Shown one piece after another: positions 53,001 through 62,800 of a stretch of 64,000 bases of DNA. Source of the stretch: Acanthochromis polyacanthus (lineage: Eukaryota; Chordata; Actinopteri; Pomacentridae); assembly GCF_021347895.1 (NCBI RefSeq), contig NC_067116.1, positions 33,491,639-33,555,638 of the forward strand. Direction: 5' to 3'. Position numbers and translations under genes: made by a program. Position 1 is the stretch's first letter. Each line of letters opens with the position of its first letter. A model generated the notes under the pieces. It had not been told where the DNA came from. It ran no database searches and saw nothing but the letters and a program-made list of their open reading frames with translations.

Positions 53001-56000
53001 GTTAATGCTACTTTGAACCTAAACCCCCTAAAACTGAGACTTTTGGAGATGTTGTGGGCCTCATTTTTGTCTGAAAACTCTGTGGTTCTAAACAAGCAGT
53101 TATCGTAATGTTTGGTCTTACTGCTCGCTATTACTGCTCTTCCTCAGTAGTATTTTCTCCAAATAATCAATGCGATGCAGTTTTTCAGCAGTGCTAAGGT
53201 TATTCATAAAACCATAACATATGTGTGTGGAGGTTGCCTAAGCTCAACGAGTAACCATAACCCATGACATGGACATTAAGAGTGGCAAGAGACAGGACCA
53301 ACGCACGCTGCCAAAGTATTTATCCAGCAGCTCCACATATCTGTGGATGATCTCCAGGGTGATGAGCTCATTGTCCTGGTCCTCTATGGCACAGCAGAAG
53401 TACAAGCTGGCATATCTGCAACACAAAGACAAGCCAACCAATTTCAACTCAACAGCTCAAATAATAATAATAAAAAAACCAGCCTTTTAAAAAAAGCATC
53501 TTTCATTGCAAAAACTGCAGTGTCAAGTAAATGTAAGAGGAGCTGACTGTATTTTTATCACTTAGACGGGATCTCAAAGTGATATACTGTCTCCCACCTC
53601 ACCGTAAAGGTGCTGAGAGAGCATTTCTCTCTTATTATTAAGGATTGCTGTTTACTGTGTACAGGGTATTCATTTAAAAGCCAGAAGCTGGATGCAGAAG
53701 GCTGAATCAGTTAAGCCCCATTCTGCCAGGGTTCTTTATCCCTGATAATCCCAAAGGCACTCCTTAAGCATGTGATGATTGGCTAATAAAGGAGCTGGTC
53801 AGTTGATCCCTCGCAAGCAGAGAGGCAGCAGTGGACTGGGCTGCACATTTTACACAGAAAACCCTAGTGCAAGTCTCAGCCTTAACAGAACTGCAGCTTG
53901 TTGGATTTGTGTCACTGGTTTGTCCAATTAATTTGAATTCCTGATTGCTTTGTGATCCACTCCATGCCTGCTTACTGTTTGTGCAAATGAATGCGTGATG
54001 CAGCCGAGCTCAGGAAGCACAAAGGACTCAGTTCAGCTGCTCAGTTGTCTGTGGTTTATAGAAATGAGGCAGCACTTCTACCACAACTGACTCACAGAAA
54101 CATGGACGGCAAGAGGAAGTTAACGGGTCAAACCTTATATAGCAGAGTCATATTCCACGTAGAGGAGGTTCTCAAAATAATATGCATCACTGTGTTATAT
54201 GTTTTGCATAATGTTGACTTCTCTCATGACAGACACATCAGAGTCTTACTTGGTGCCACATAATAAATTTGCAAAGGAAATCTAAGCAAATAGATAATGA
54301 TAATAGATGCAGCCTCTTGTCTGATCCCGGATCTAATCTGACCAGAGCTGCAACGAGTAATGGACTCGCTGTCAACTATAAGGATTCAGGGTCAACACTT
54401 TTGAAAAACAATTCATCAATTTGAGTCATTTTTTTCAAAGAAGCATCTTAAATTGTAATATTCTCTGATTTCTTTACTCCTCTGTGCATGTGAACTAGAT
54501 ATCTTTGGGTTGTGCAACAAACGGCACAGAACCGGAGACTTCAGGAAACACTGACTCAACCGTTTTCTGACATTTTATATCTAATAATCAGTTAATCCAG
54601 AAAATGCTCAATGAAAATTATCACCTTAATTCTGTCACATTAGACATACCATGATATAGATTCATGAATTTAGATTGCAAAGGCACCCAGCCTCAGTGCT
54701 AGTCCTGGTTCAGTGGCACAATTTCAAATTTTATGGGGATCAGCTTTGAATAAGATGCAGCATCTTTAGTTTATCATCTGGTGAGGCAGCTCTGGTCATT
54801 TAGACAGGACCAGAGCTGCAACAGTTGGTTGATCGATCATTTAGTCAACAAACGGGAAAATAATTCATTATTTTTCAAGTAGAGTTGCTATTCAAAAGTG
54901 AACATGTGGTGCTTTTTGTCATATTTAATACACGTATGACCATATTTTGGAGTGTTGGACTCACAGTCAAACAGATTTGACTCAATCACTTTGAATCTGT
55001 GGTAAATTAAAACTGGCATTTTTTGTCACAAAATGATTCATCAGCCCCTCGACATGCTATTCTTCAGATAGACAGGCTGCATGTTGAAATATTAGTTCCT
55101 GCGCCTTATGAAATCTTCTTCCTACAACCGTGTGCCGTCTCAACATACAGCATGTCTTCATGTTACATCCTTCTGTTGCTGTGCCTTATCAAAACCTTAA
55201 TAACACGCTCCACATCTCATCTTTCCAGGTCCCTGTTCACTTTTTATATTCTATATGCGTGATTGTACACTATAAACAACCTACACATCAAACAGCAGCC
55301 CCTGTTATTGTCTTTGATGTTTTAAAAACTATTTCCACTCACTGTCCTGAGGCTCGGTTGGGTGTACCAAACATCTATCTGCAAATGTGACCTGACACCT
55401 TATTATTCCCATCTCCTCTCTATGAGGAAAAAGATACACATATTCTGACCTCTTCAGTACAATCTAAGCACTTTTAAGTGACGTTTTTATGCCTTAGCAG
55501 GATGTGAAAAAGCAATCTTTGTTGCCTGCTATCATTTTACAAAAACACAAATATCCCCAAAAAATAAAATGTTAATGCGCTGAAGATGGAACAGGTCATA
55601 TTAACGTGACTAAATATAATCTGAGTTTTGACAAAACATTACCAGGAGCTTAAGTTCAGTTTGTTCCTTCCAGTTGTTTATAGGAGTATTTCCCCTAAGT
55701 TTAAATCATAAATATTCTAGTCTGCTAGCTATTCAGACAGTTTATTATAAGTTTAGACTCAATCTTTTGTCTATTAGTACATTATTATGTTTTATACAGC
55801 TCCTGTGAAGGACAAATATCATGGTGATCTCTGTGATGGGTTTGTCTCACTGAAAATGTAAGGAGCTGTAACGCAGGAGTAACCTATGTCTGAACAACAC
55901 AATGCCCTCACTTTAACAGACAGACTGATGATGCAGCAACGTTATACAGCCCTGAAAAGCGCTTCAGTGACCATTCAACTGTTGCAGGGGGAAAAAAAAA

Positions 56001-56508
56001 ACTCAGACACTTCAAATGATTTATCTGTAGAGAGTGAACAAACATCTGGTTGCAAAATCTCTGACTGATCAACAGCTCCAGTGCTGTGTTTGTCTGTCCC
56101 CACTGGGTCACTCGGGTTCACCGATAGTCTGCCTGCTTGTCCGTTGGCACGGCAACAGGATATAATGAGGCAAAATTAATGCTCTTTCTTGTTGTAGTCT
56201 GAGTGCAGCCACGATCCCTTTGGTATCACTCTCTCCTGATTCCCAATGAATGATGCGTCTATGAATTGGCCGGGGAAGTGTGAAAAACAGAAAACACTTT
56301 GTTCATAAACAAGTCCAAATTCTACCCACCTCTTATACACAATCTTCAGGTCTCTCCACTCCAGAAAGCTGCACATTTTGGGTTTCCGAGCCAGGACTGT
56401 CTGCACCAACTCTCTGGTGATTTTCTTTTTCTCCTTATCAGACAAAGGCACGTACCACTTCTGAAGCCTGAGCTTGCCTTGTCGACTGAATAGAAGCATG
56501 AACTGCAT
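37726..56508 (-). CDS. ap1s2: AP-1 complex subunit sigma-2 (sigma-1B), complete
   Basis: This is the small sigma subunit of the AP-1 clathrin adaptor. It helps bind dileucine cargo signals at the trans-Golgi network and endosomes; in human, loss of AP1S2 causes X-linked intellectual disability (family knowledge). Exons on the minus strand: 56508-56330, 53415-53307, 52967-52830 and 37773-37726, total 474 nt, 157 residues plus TAA, the same length as human. The longin-like fold begins [55 protein letters not shown] and [17 protein letters not shown] follow. The C terminus [13 protein letters not shown] identifies AP1S2 rather than AP1S1 or AP1S3. Against remembered human sequence I see one difference, A122 for V. 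The final intron is about 15 kb. Confidence 0.97.
39040..39230. repeat. Unclassified teleost repeat, left part (resumes at 40224)
   Basis: Sequence around 38225-38345 (gtgacgtcagccagtgattt, ttttgaagcctc, ggccatcttgg) and 39040-39230 (gtctcatagacagccatgtt, acagcacaaataaac) resembles segments of a widespread fish repeat. It resumes at 40224 (gtgcacggctgttttgag) when the inserted element is removed. The class is unknown. Confidence 0.4.
39231..40219. mobile_element. TTAA-flanked DNA transposon with GC-rich coding remnant
   Basis: TTAA lies at 39227-39230 and 40220-40223. The termini are inverted repeats: AGCTGCTGTCCGGAGTTT and AAACTCCGGACAGCAGCT (18 of 18). Removing the element plus one TTAA restores an uninterrupted host repeat. 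The interior is unusually CpG-rich. On the minus strand a TATCTAG acceptor near 39841 precedes a frame reading [17 protein letters not shown], an acidic N terminus like those of transposases. No catalytic domain is present. The superfamily is unclear (Kolobok-like or another TTAA class). Confidence 0.7.
39632..39768. repeat. Direct duplication of a 66-bp unit
   Basis: Units 39632-39697 and 39703-39768 are nearly identical and separated by tgtgg. The 71-bp period is not a multiple of three, so the minus-strand frame reads the two copies in different frames. Confidence 0.85.
44053..44085. repeat. (AGC)11 trinucleotide repeat
   Basis: Eleven pure AGC units inside an ap1s2 intron. The poly-Ser and poly-Leu frames crossing it have no other protein-like sequence. 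Confidence 0.95.
46130..46430 (+). repeat. Copy of the 'gctgcaac' MITE family
   Basis: Carries ttgataattgattagttgg, then ttctggtttctttcatcctg and ctttgggttgtggacaaaac in the same order as the 27.6-kb copy. Confidence 0.5.
49891..50772. mobile_element. TA-flanked MITE, split by a piggyBac-type insertion
   Basis: TA|CACTGCAAAAACTAAA at the left and TTTTTTCTAGTG|TA at the right form short imperfect inverted repeats with TA at both sides (49889-49890 and 50773-50774). Interior blocks rich in 'cttattt', 'aagaca' and 'cttacca' repeat in inverted orientation. The element is interrupted at 50077-50553. A Tc1/mariner-like origin is inferred from the TA duplication. Confidence 0.5.
50077..50553. mobile_element. 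piggyBac-type MITE
   Basis: TTAA at 50073-50076 and 50554-50557 flank imperfect inverted ends CCCTCGTGTCGTCCT and AGGACAACAGGAGGG. TTAA plus CCCT termini are the piggyBac hallmark. The 477-bp body is very AT-rich with long A and T runs and has no transposase. Confidence 0.75.
52830..52967 (-). CDS. ap1s2: ap1s2 coding exon 3
   Basis: Acceptor TTCTTAG, donor CAGGAG|GTGAGA. Encodes [20 protein letters not shown], then [12 protein letters not shown] (residues 97-142). Confidence 0.96.
53307..53415 (-). CDS. ap1s2: ap1s2 coding exon 2
   Basis: Acceptor GTTGCAG, donor GGCAGC|GTGCGT. Encodes [20 protein letters not shown] and ends LLDKYFGS (residues 61-96), phase 0. Confidence 0.95.
53416..56329 (-). 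other. ap1s2: ap1s2 intron between coding exons 1 and 2
   Basis: Contains a MITE copy at about 54344-54630 and a fragment at about 54823-54880 (both start with agagctgcaac). Otherwise AT-rich, with no coding signal. Confidence 0.6.
54344..54630 (+). repeat. Copy of the 'gctgcaac' MITE family
   Basis: Starts agagctgcaacgagtaatgg and carries tctgatttctttactcctct and ctttgggttgtgcaac landmarks. A second, truncated start (agagctgcaacagttggttg) lies near 54823. Confidence 0.5.
56330..56508 (-). CDS. ap1s2: ap1s2 coding exon 1
   Basis: ATG is the first codon after the TTTCAG acceptor. The exon encodes residues 1-59 plus two bases of R60, donor AAGAG|GTGGGT. Confidence 0.96.
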
Positions 56509-57147
56509 CTGAAATGAAGAGAAGAAGTGAAAAAATAGAGAGATGAGAGAACAGAGTGGGCGGTTAAAGACATCCGCAGTAAGACAAAAAGCATCAAAAA
56601 GAGCACTTTTTAAGTGATCCTGGATGTAGTTGTTCTGATTCTGACAAGTTAAATTGAGGAGACTATTAAAGCAGCACATGGGGTATAAGAAATGCATGAC
56701 AAACTGAGCTTAATCAGGTCAGTGAGACTTACAAAATCAATGAACAGGACAACATTTGATGCAATACTGTAACAGAAAATACCAACAGGACAGTGAGTTG
56801 GTGTTTGTGTACTGCCTGCTGCCATGTGTTTGAGATAAACAGCGCACTATTTAACTTCAGGTACAAATTCAGGTTAAACAGTTAACCAGAAACAACATAT
56901 AACATGTTTTGAATCCACAATACAGTGAGATAAATGTCATTTTATCACCCTGTTTAAAAACCTGTTATCTTCAGTTAGCTACATCACTTCACCGTTATCA
57001 ACACAGCCCGACGGAAGTACACCGTTATTCCGCTGCAAGGGTGAGCACGTCCTGCCACCGGTTTGATTCTTGAAAACACAACATGCGACCAAACATGCGT
57101 GTATCTTAAATTAAAGAGAAAATTACACAAGCTCGAAACTACTTACC

Positions 57148-57220
57148 TTGAATTATAACACTGTTTTCCCCTCTGAAGAAATGAGCCACCCAACGCCGCC
57201 CTGAAACACCGACAGTTGAC
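57148..57220 (-). other. ap1s2: ap1s2 5' non-coding exon region (limits uncertain)
   Basis: On the minus strand ATTCAAG|GTAAGT places a strong donor so that the exon ends at 57147. Splicing to 56508 would put AAG directly before ATG, a good initiation context. The 5' end is not visible. Confidence 0.55.
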
Positions 57221-57232
57221 ATCGAGCTTCTG

Positions 57233-57331
57233 ATTGGCGAGTCGGGGACTCATGGCGTTTCTTATTGGCTGACAGCTTTCGACAGTGCCCGCCTTTTCGA
57301 CGCTTTAACGCAGGACCCTAAACATGATTGG
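57233..57331 (-). promoter_or_regulatory. ap1s2: ap1s2 promoter with three CCAAT boxes
   Basis: ATTGG occurs at 57233-57237, 57264-57268 and 57327-57331, reading as CCAAT in the direction of ap1s2. It sits in a CpG-containing stretch with no TATA box, immediately upstream of the inferred 5' exon. The spacings of 31 and 63 nt are close to 3 and 6 DNA turns, as often seen for NF-Y sites. Confidence 0.55.
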
Positions 57332-57731
57332 CTGCTTTAGGAAGCAATCGAATCAAACAGTTCCGCCCTTTTAAACTTCATGGGCGGCACTGTTTAAGTC
57401 CATACGTTACGTTTAGGTAAAAGTGGAGAAATAAGTAGTTATATCACAGCTAGGAGGGAAAAATACCTGACTTAAGAACAGACAATCGAGTGATCCACAT
57501 AGTTTTTGACAACAGACAGGACTATAAACAATAATTTTAAAAAAAGCTGCTTTTGTACTATTGTATGGTAGAGTTATATCACTTTGATGATGTTCAAGTG
57601 CAATTTATGCCCCCAGCACAAAACTATACAGGGGTAAATGGGCCAAGTATGGGCCAATTGATGTGATAAAGATTGATGATAAAAAAAATATATACAGTTT
57701 TTGAATGTTGCAGGATTCCACCATTTTTAAC

Positions 57732-57735
<4 letters not shown>

Positions 57736-57789
<54 letters not shown>
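57736..57789. repeat. (AT)n microsatellite
   Basis: About 27 TA units in the intergenic DNA between ap1s2 and rs1. Confidence 0.95.
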
Positions 57790-57793
<4 letters not shown>

Positions 57794-58324
57794 GGCACCT
57801 TTCTTTGGATGTTGTTGAAAACAGCGAATTTAGTAAAGAGTTCAGTAAAACTAAAAAGATGGAAACTCGATTAGGAGTGACTAAGCAAATTTCTGTTTGT
57901 GAAGACAAGCTATTTGCATATAGAAAAATCAAATTATTCAAACATCCAAAGGTGCCATTTTGGCTATCAAGATTAAAAGAGACAGTGTAATCTTCAACCT
58001 TGTTTGAAATATGACACTAATCAGGCCTCTCTCCTGAATATATTTTCACTTTTATATCTTTCATTTTTACTCTGCGGACTTAGGTGTGAATGCTGTGTAT
58101 TATTACACTTTTTATCGGTTATTTCAATTTCATCCAACAGCGCTAAAGCTCTGTTGTATTCTTCCTCACCCTCATGAACTCGCTGAATCTAAAATTTGAA
58201 TCAGGACTTTAGGATTGCACTGACTTTCTGACTCACAAATAGTTCAGTTATTGAAACATTTATTTATCAAGTGAAAACAACTTGAAGGAGCAGTTATGCA
58301 ATAACATATTTATTTAATCTTAAA

Positions 58325-59545
58325 AAGTGGTGAAAAAAAGATAAATACACTTGCTCAAGTACTGTACTTAAGTATAGTTTTAAGTGTACTTTACTTGAGT
58401 ATTTCCACGTTATGCTATTCAATACTTCTACACCACTACATTTACCTCAGAGCTTCAGTTGCATTTAATATGAAGATTTATACACAATAAATAACACAAC
58501 ACACATTTAAAAGACTCACATACTTACAGATTAAACAAGCGATATTCAGCCTTTTTGGCTTCTTACAAAAATCAGTGTAGCCAAGGTCACATTTACATTT
58601 CAGATGTCCAATAGTGTTAATAGCTCAACCAAACAGTGACCACACCCTTTAAGTTTTTTATTCCAATAAATGTTCCAGTGATCAAATATCTCACCAAAAA
58701 TCAAAGATCAGAGTAAAACAGATTTGTATATGTGGATCTAACTTTCCTTCTCTGACATTAGTCATGTGACGATCCTTCACATTTATCTGCTGTCCCTGTA
58801 TGTAAAACTGGATCTAAAGTATTTCAAACCAGCAACAGCTAAACAGTAACATGCTGCTCACATACTGATGCTTCACGAATAACAATCTAAATCTTAATGC
58901 AGAACTACATTTGAATCACGTGACCTAAATATATAGTGGGTGGCGGGAATTGTTGGACTCGGAAACACCCCCACAATTTAATCAGTTGTTTCTTGTATCC
59001 TTCCGGATGGATAAGTCCTGATAAGTCAGCAGTGGATTTGTAGCAGGATCGCAATCATGTGATCATCTGCACTCGGCTGACGTAGTGTTCACTTGTTGTC
59101 ATAGTTACAGTGACGCTGTGCTGCTATCTCGCAATAATACAGAAATCTTTAGCAAATCTGAGGATCCAGACTATAAGCAGCATCACTGCCAAAATCTAAT
59201 CAGGTGGTCCTTGTGTCATTTCTGACCTTCCCTGAAAATTTCATCCAAATCTGTCAATCCCTTTTTGAGTGATGTTGCTAACAGACAGACAAACAGACGG
59301 CAAACCAACGCAGATCGCCACATAACTCAGCCCAGGCTGCACCTCCTTGGCGGAGTAATATGTCAGTCGAAGGAACCAAAACCAATACTTTAATGTTAAT
59401 ACTTTAGCAACATTCAGCTGCTGGTGGTATGCACCTTTACTTCAGCAGCAATTTTCCAACAGCACTTCTACTTGAAATGTGGTATTTTCATACAACTGTA
59501 CTGGTAATTTACTTAAGTAAAGGATCTGAGTACTTCTATCACTGA
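58325..59545. mobile_element. 'aagtact' MITE-like repeat with inserted sequence
   Basis: The left end (agtggtgaaaaaaagata, then caagtactgtacttaagta) and right end (ttacttaagtaaaggatctg, then agtacttctatcactg) match the two halves of a common teleost repeat with CAGTGGTG-type ends. The middle, about 58490-59385, does not belong and is probably a later insertion. A hAT-like class is my guess. Confidence 0.5.
59190..59362 (+). repeat. Interspersed repeat tail with 'cctccttggcggag' end
   Basis: The block aaaatttcatccaaatctgt, then gacagacaaacagacgg and cctccttggcggagtaat is familiar as the tail of a common fish retroposon (LINE or SINE 3' end). It lies inside the split MITE. The class is not certain. 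Confidence 0.4.
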
Positions 59546-59694
59546 ACTTAAAATGCTTTTAAAGAAGACAATCTCGGACTGCACTTTTACATAAACTGCT
59601 GCCATCAAGAGTGACACTGACTGCTGATTTATGAGCTGCTGGTATTTAGTACAGTTGCAGTAAAATGGAGCAGCCTAAGGGAGGTGTCTAAGGG

Positions 59695-59747
59695 CCAATA
59701 AGGAGTATTAGACAAGGCCATCGTGGGCCCGTGGATTACAATAATCC
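59695..59747 (+). promoter_or_regulatory. rs1: rs1 proximal promoter: CCAAT and paired CRX/OTX sites
   Basis: CCAAT is at 59695-59699. GGATTA (59733-59738) and TAATCC (59742-59747) form an inverted pair of bicoid-type K50 homeodomain sites 57-71 bp before the ATG. CRX binds such sites in photoreceptors, and human RS1 has been reported as a CRX target (from memory). Confidence 0.55.
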
Positions 59748-59803
59748 TATCTACTAGAGTTGGGTATCACACGCTCCTCATTCCAGCACAGCTGAGGAGG
59801 AAG

Positions 59804-59858
59804 ATGGAGGTCACTACTCGTCGTGCTGCTGTGCTGCTCCTCCTGCTTCTATCTCAGG
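59804..59858 (+). CDS. rs1: rs1 exon 1 (signal peptide)
   Basis: ATG then [17 protein letters not shown], a classic basic n-region plus Leu core. Donor CAGG|GTAAGT, phase 1. Confidence 0.9.
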
Positions 59859-62800
59859 GTAAGTCACTGTGCACCTGCAACAGGGAAAATATGACAGGAA
59901 TCTGTCTTAAAAATCAACGACTGTACTCACCGTTCTGGCTAAATTATTGCATCTTTGTGTAATCACACTGAGGAGTGCATAAGTAGGGAATATACCAATG
60001 AAAGTAGTGCACTGAAAAGTTGTTGCAATAAAATGAGACTGCTATGTTTCATTTTTTTAGAGGCTAATAAGCACTTAAGTGTTGTGAATTTCCTATTTCT
60101 GCAGCAAGCTTCCTCCTCTGCTTACATATAATCATCTTCAAATTAGACACATTTGTTGATTTCATGCTCACATCTGCAAAAAAATCATCAGAGGTTTATC
60201 TCTCACAGGTTACTTTTAGTTCATTTCCTCTTTGAATGTCTTCTTTTTCCTGTGAAATCTGGTCTCAGCCTGCACGTTTTATTCCACCATCTGCTTTTAC
60301 GTTTCATGCATCTGTTGATGTGCTGTAGCAGTGCTCACTGTTCACTCACAGGAGGTAAGACAAGCACCATAAAGAAAATGATCTTAGCTAATTCTGAGAG
60401 CAACCTTGGATTCACTACCCCCCTGTATGTGTTGTTCAGGAGGAGGAGGTGGTCGTCCAGGAGGAGGAGCTGCAGGAGGAGGACCAGCAGGTGATCGAGA
60501 CGTGGACGAGTAACATCAAAGCCTGCACCTGTGATTGCGAATCTGCTGAATCACCGACACGCAGCCCTGCTGTCATACCAGCTGTCCTGCCGACCTCACC
60601 GCCTCCAACGCCACCACCTCAGGGTCACCCACTGACCTGCATGCCAGGTGAGGATTCCACCTGACCTGGACTCACTCTGTATACCCTCTGTTGTGAAAAT
60701 CAAGGCTTTTTGTATCCTGTTAACAGGCCCATATGGTGTTTTTATGTGCTGGAAGACAGGTAATGAGTGAAAAAAGCAGCGTACACCATGGCTGAGCATT
60801 TTCACAACAGTCTCAGAAACACAGATTCAGACTTTTGGGGTTTTGCATGCCAGAAACTTAAAGAACTAATCCTGTCAGCTTGCAGAGCTGGACTTTCTGC
60901 ACCGTTATTCTTCCACAGAATCTGTTTTCAGTTCACACATATGTAGCAGAGTCACCCCAAAATTATAACTTGCCATTTTGTAGCATAGCAGAATAGTGCT
61001 AAGATGGGACGAGATTATTTTCATGCGAAAAACTTTGCAAATGTGTATTTTCAAGGGTTAGATGAGCAACCCTAGAGGGATTTTATGATGAACTAAGCCT
61101 AATTTTTCCTCAGCCGGGGCACATTTGCAGCTGAGCAAAATCCCCATCTCTTTGATCTTAAGATTTTTCATCTAACTTCTTGCTGTTAGATGAGAGAGGC
61201 CTGCACCAACAGCTCAGTGTTTAGAAATGAACAACTGTGAAGAAGAGGCCTGGAAAGGCAAATGCTGTTTAGATAATCTCATTACCTGTGCAGGAATGTG
61301 ATGAGCAGATTAGGGAGCCCAAAATAGGGCGTGCCCTTCACCTAATAGCATGACACTGGGCAAGGAAGTGAAGATCAGATGATGCCCCGATCGTCTTCTT
61401 CCGCCTGATCACGCAAGCCTTCCGAGTGTCAAATCTCACTGTAAGCTCGATGAGCACCAGCAGGAAAGCTTGGCCCTGCTAGAGATCAAAGTTGAAACAC
61501 AATTTAAATGCTGTGAAATCGCTACTGATCAATTTTAATGTCAGTGCACAAAGTAAGTGTCCAGGTTTTATAGCCAAGGTCAAATTAGCTGCTAAGTCCC
61601 TCTGTGGTGTTTGATTTAACCTCTAAAAAGTTATTTCTGTATATCAGGGTAACACATTTAGAAAGGTTTTCAGCTGAATAATCCCTTCCTCTTTGAAAAA
61701 GGCTCTATGCTGCTCCACTACACAATGGCAAGTTGTTATATTACTGGAGTACTTCAGCTACATGAGCCTGAACTAGATTCTGAAGAAGATAATGATTCAA
61801 AAAGTTTCACCTTGCAAGTTTACAGGATTGGTTCTTTATGTTTGTGGCGTATGAAACCTTAGAGGTCTGAATCTGTGTTTTAAAGACTGTCATCAAGACA
61901 GGCAGTTTCAAGGCAGAAACACTCGGCCATGGTTCTGACTACTTATTCCAGTCATGATGTGTCTTCCAGCATATAAAAAGCCTAATCTGGTCGTGTTAGC
62001 AAGGTGAAAAACAGCATATCAATCTGCAAGTGTCTTTGAAAAACATAATAAATGTCACACTGTCCTCCTCAGAATGCCCCTACCACAGTGCTCTGGGCTT
62101 TGAATCTGGATCTGTGACTTCAGACCAGATCAGCTGTTCCAATCAGGACCAGTACACCAGCTGGTACTCCTCATGGATCCCCAACAAAGCTCGCCTTAAC
62201 AACCAGGGCTTTGGGTGAGTCATAACAACCCACCTGCGGCTCATGACACATACTGCACATTCTGCAAAGAGAAAGAAAAGAAAGGGTATGTGTATTTTTG
62301 TTAGGTGTGCTTGGCTGTCCAAGTTCAATGACCAGTACCAGTGGCTGCAGATCGACCTGAAGGAGGTGGGCGTCGTGTCCGGTATCCTCACTCAGGGCCG
62401 CTGTGATGCTGATGAGTGGATCACCAAATACAGCATCCAGTACCGCTCTGTGGAAACCCTCAACTGGATCTACTACAAGGACCAGACAGGAAACAACAGG
62501 GTAGCTATACAACATATTTCTCAGTTAATATATTAACATGTGAGTCCTCCTGGCTTTATCAATAAGACACACATCACCATATGTAATTTACCGTACCTCA
62601 AAAACCTTCTACTGACTGCACAGCTTACTGACCTCGAACTAAAGCTGTTCAGGATTATTTTTACGCATGTTCTCTCTGTTATGTCTTTAAAACTTAAAGT
62701 AAACAGCCTATTATCTGCTAAAGAATAAAATATGAGTATAATAATATTGAGCGTGCAAAAATCAAACTGATTATGTAGATATATTTTCCCCGGCAACCAT

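Noticed and set aside
60351..60354. A 3-4 nt rs1 microexon after CTCACAG
   Set aside because: It would break the frame; the upstream TAGCAG acceptor gives a 26-nt exon with correct phase.
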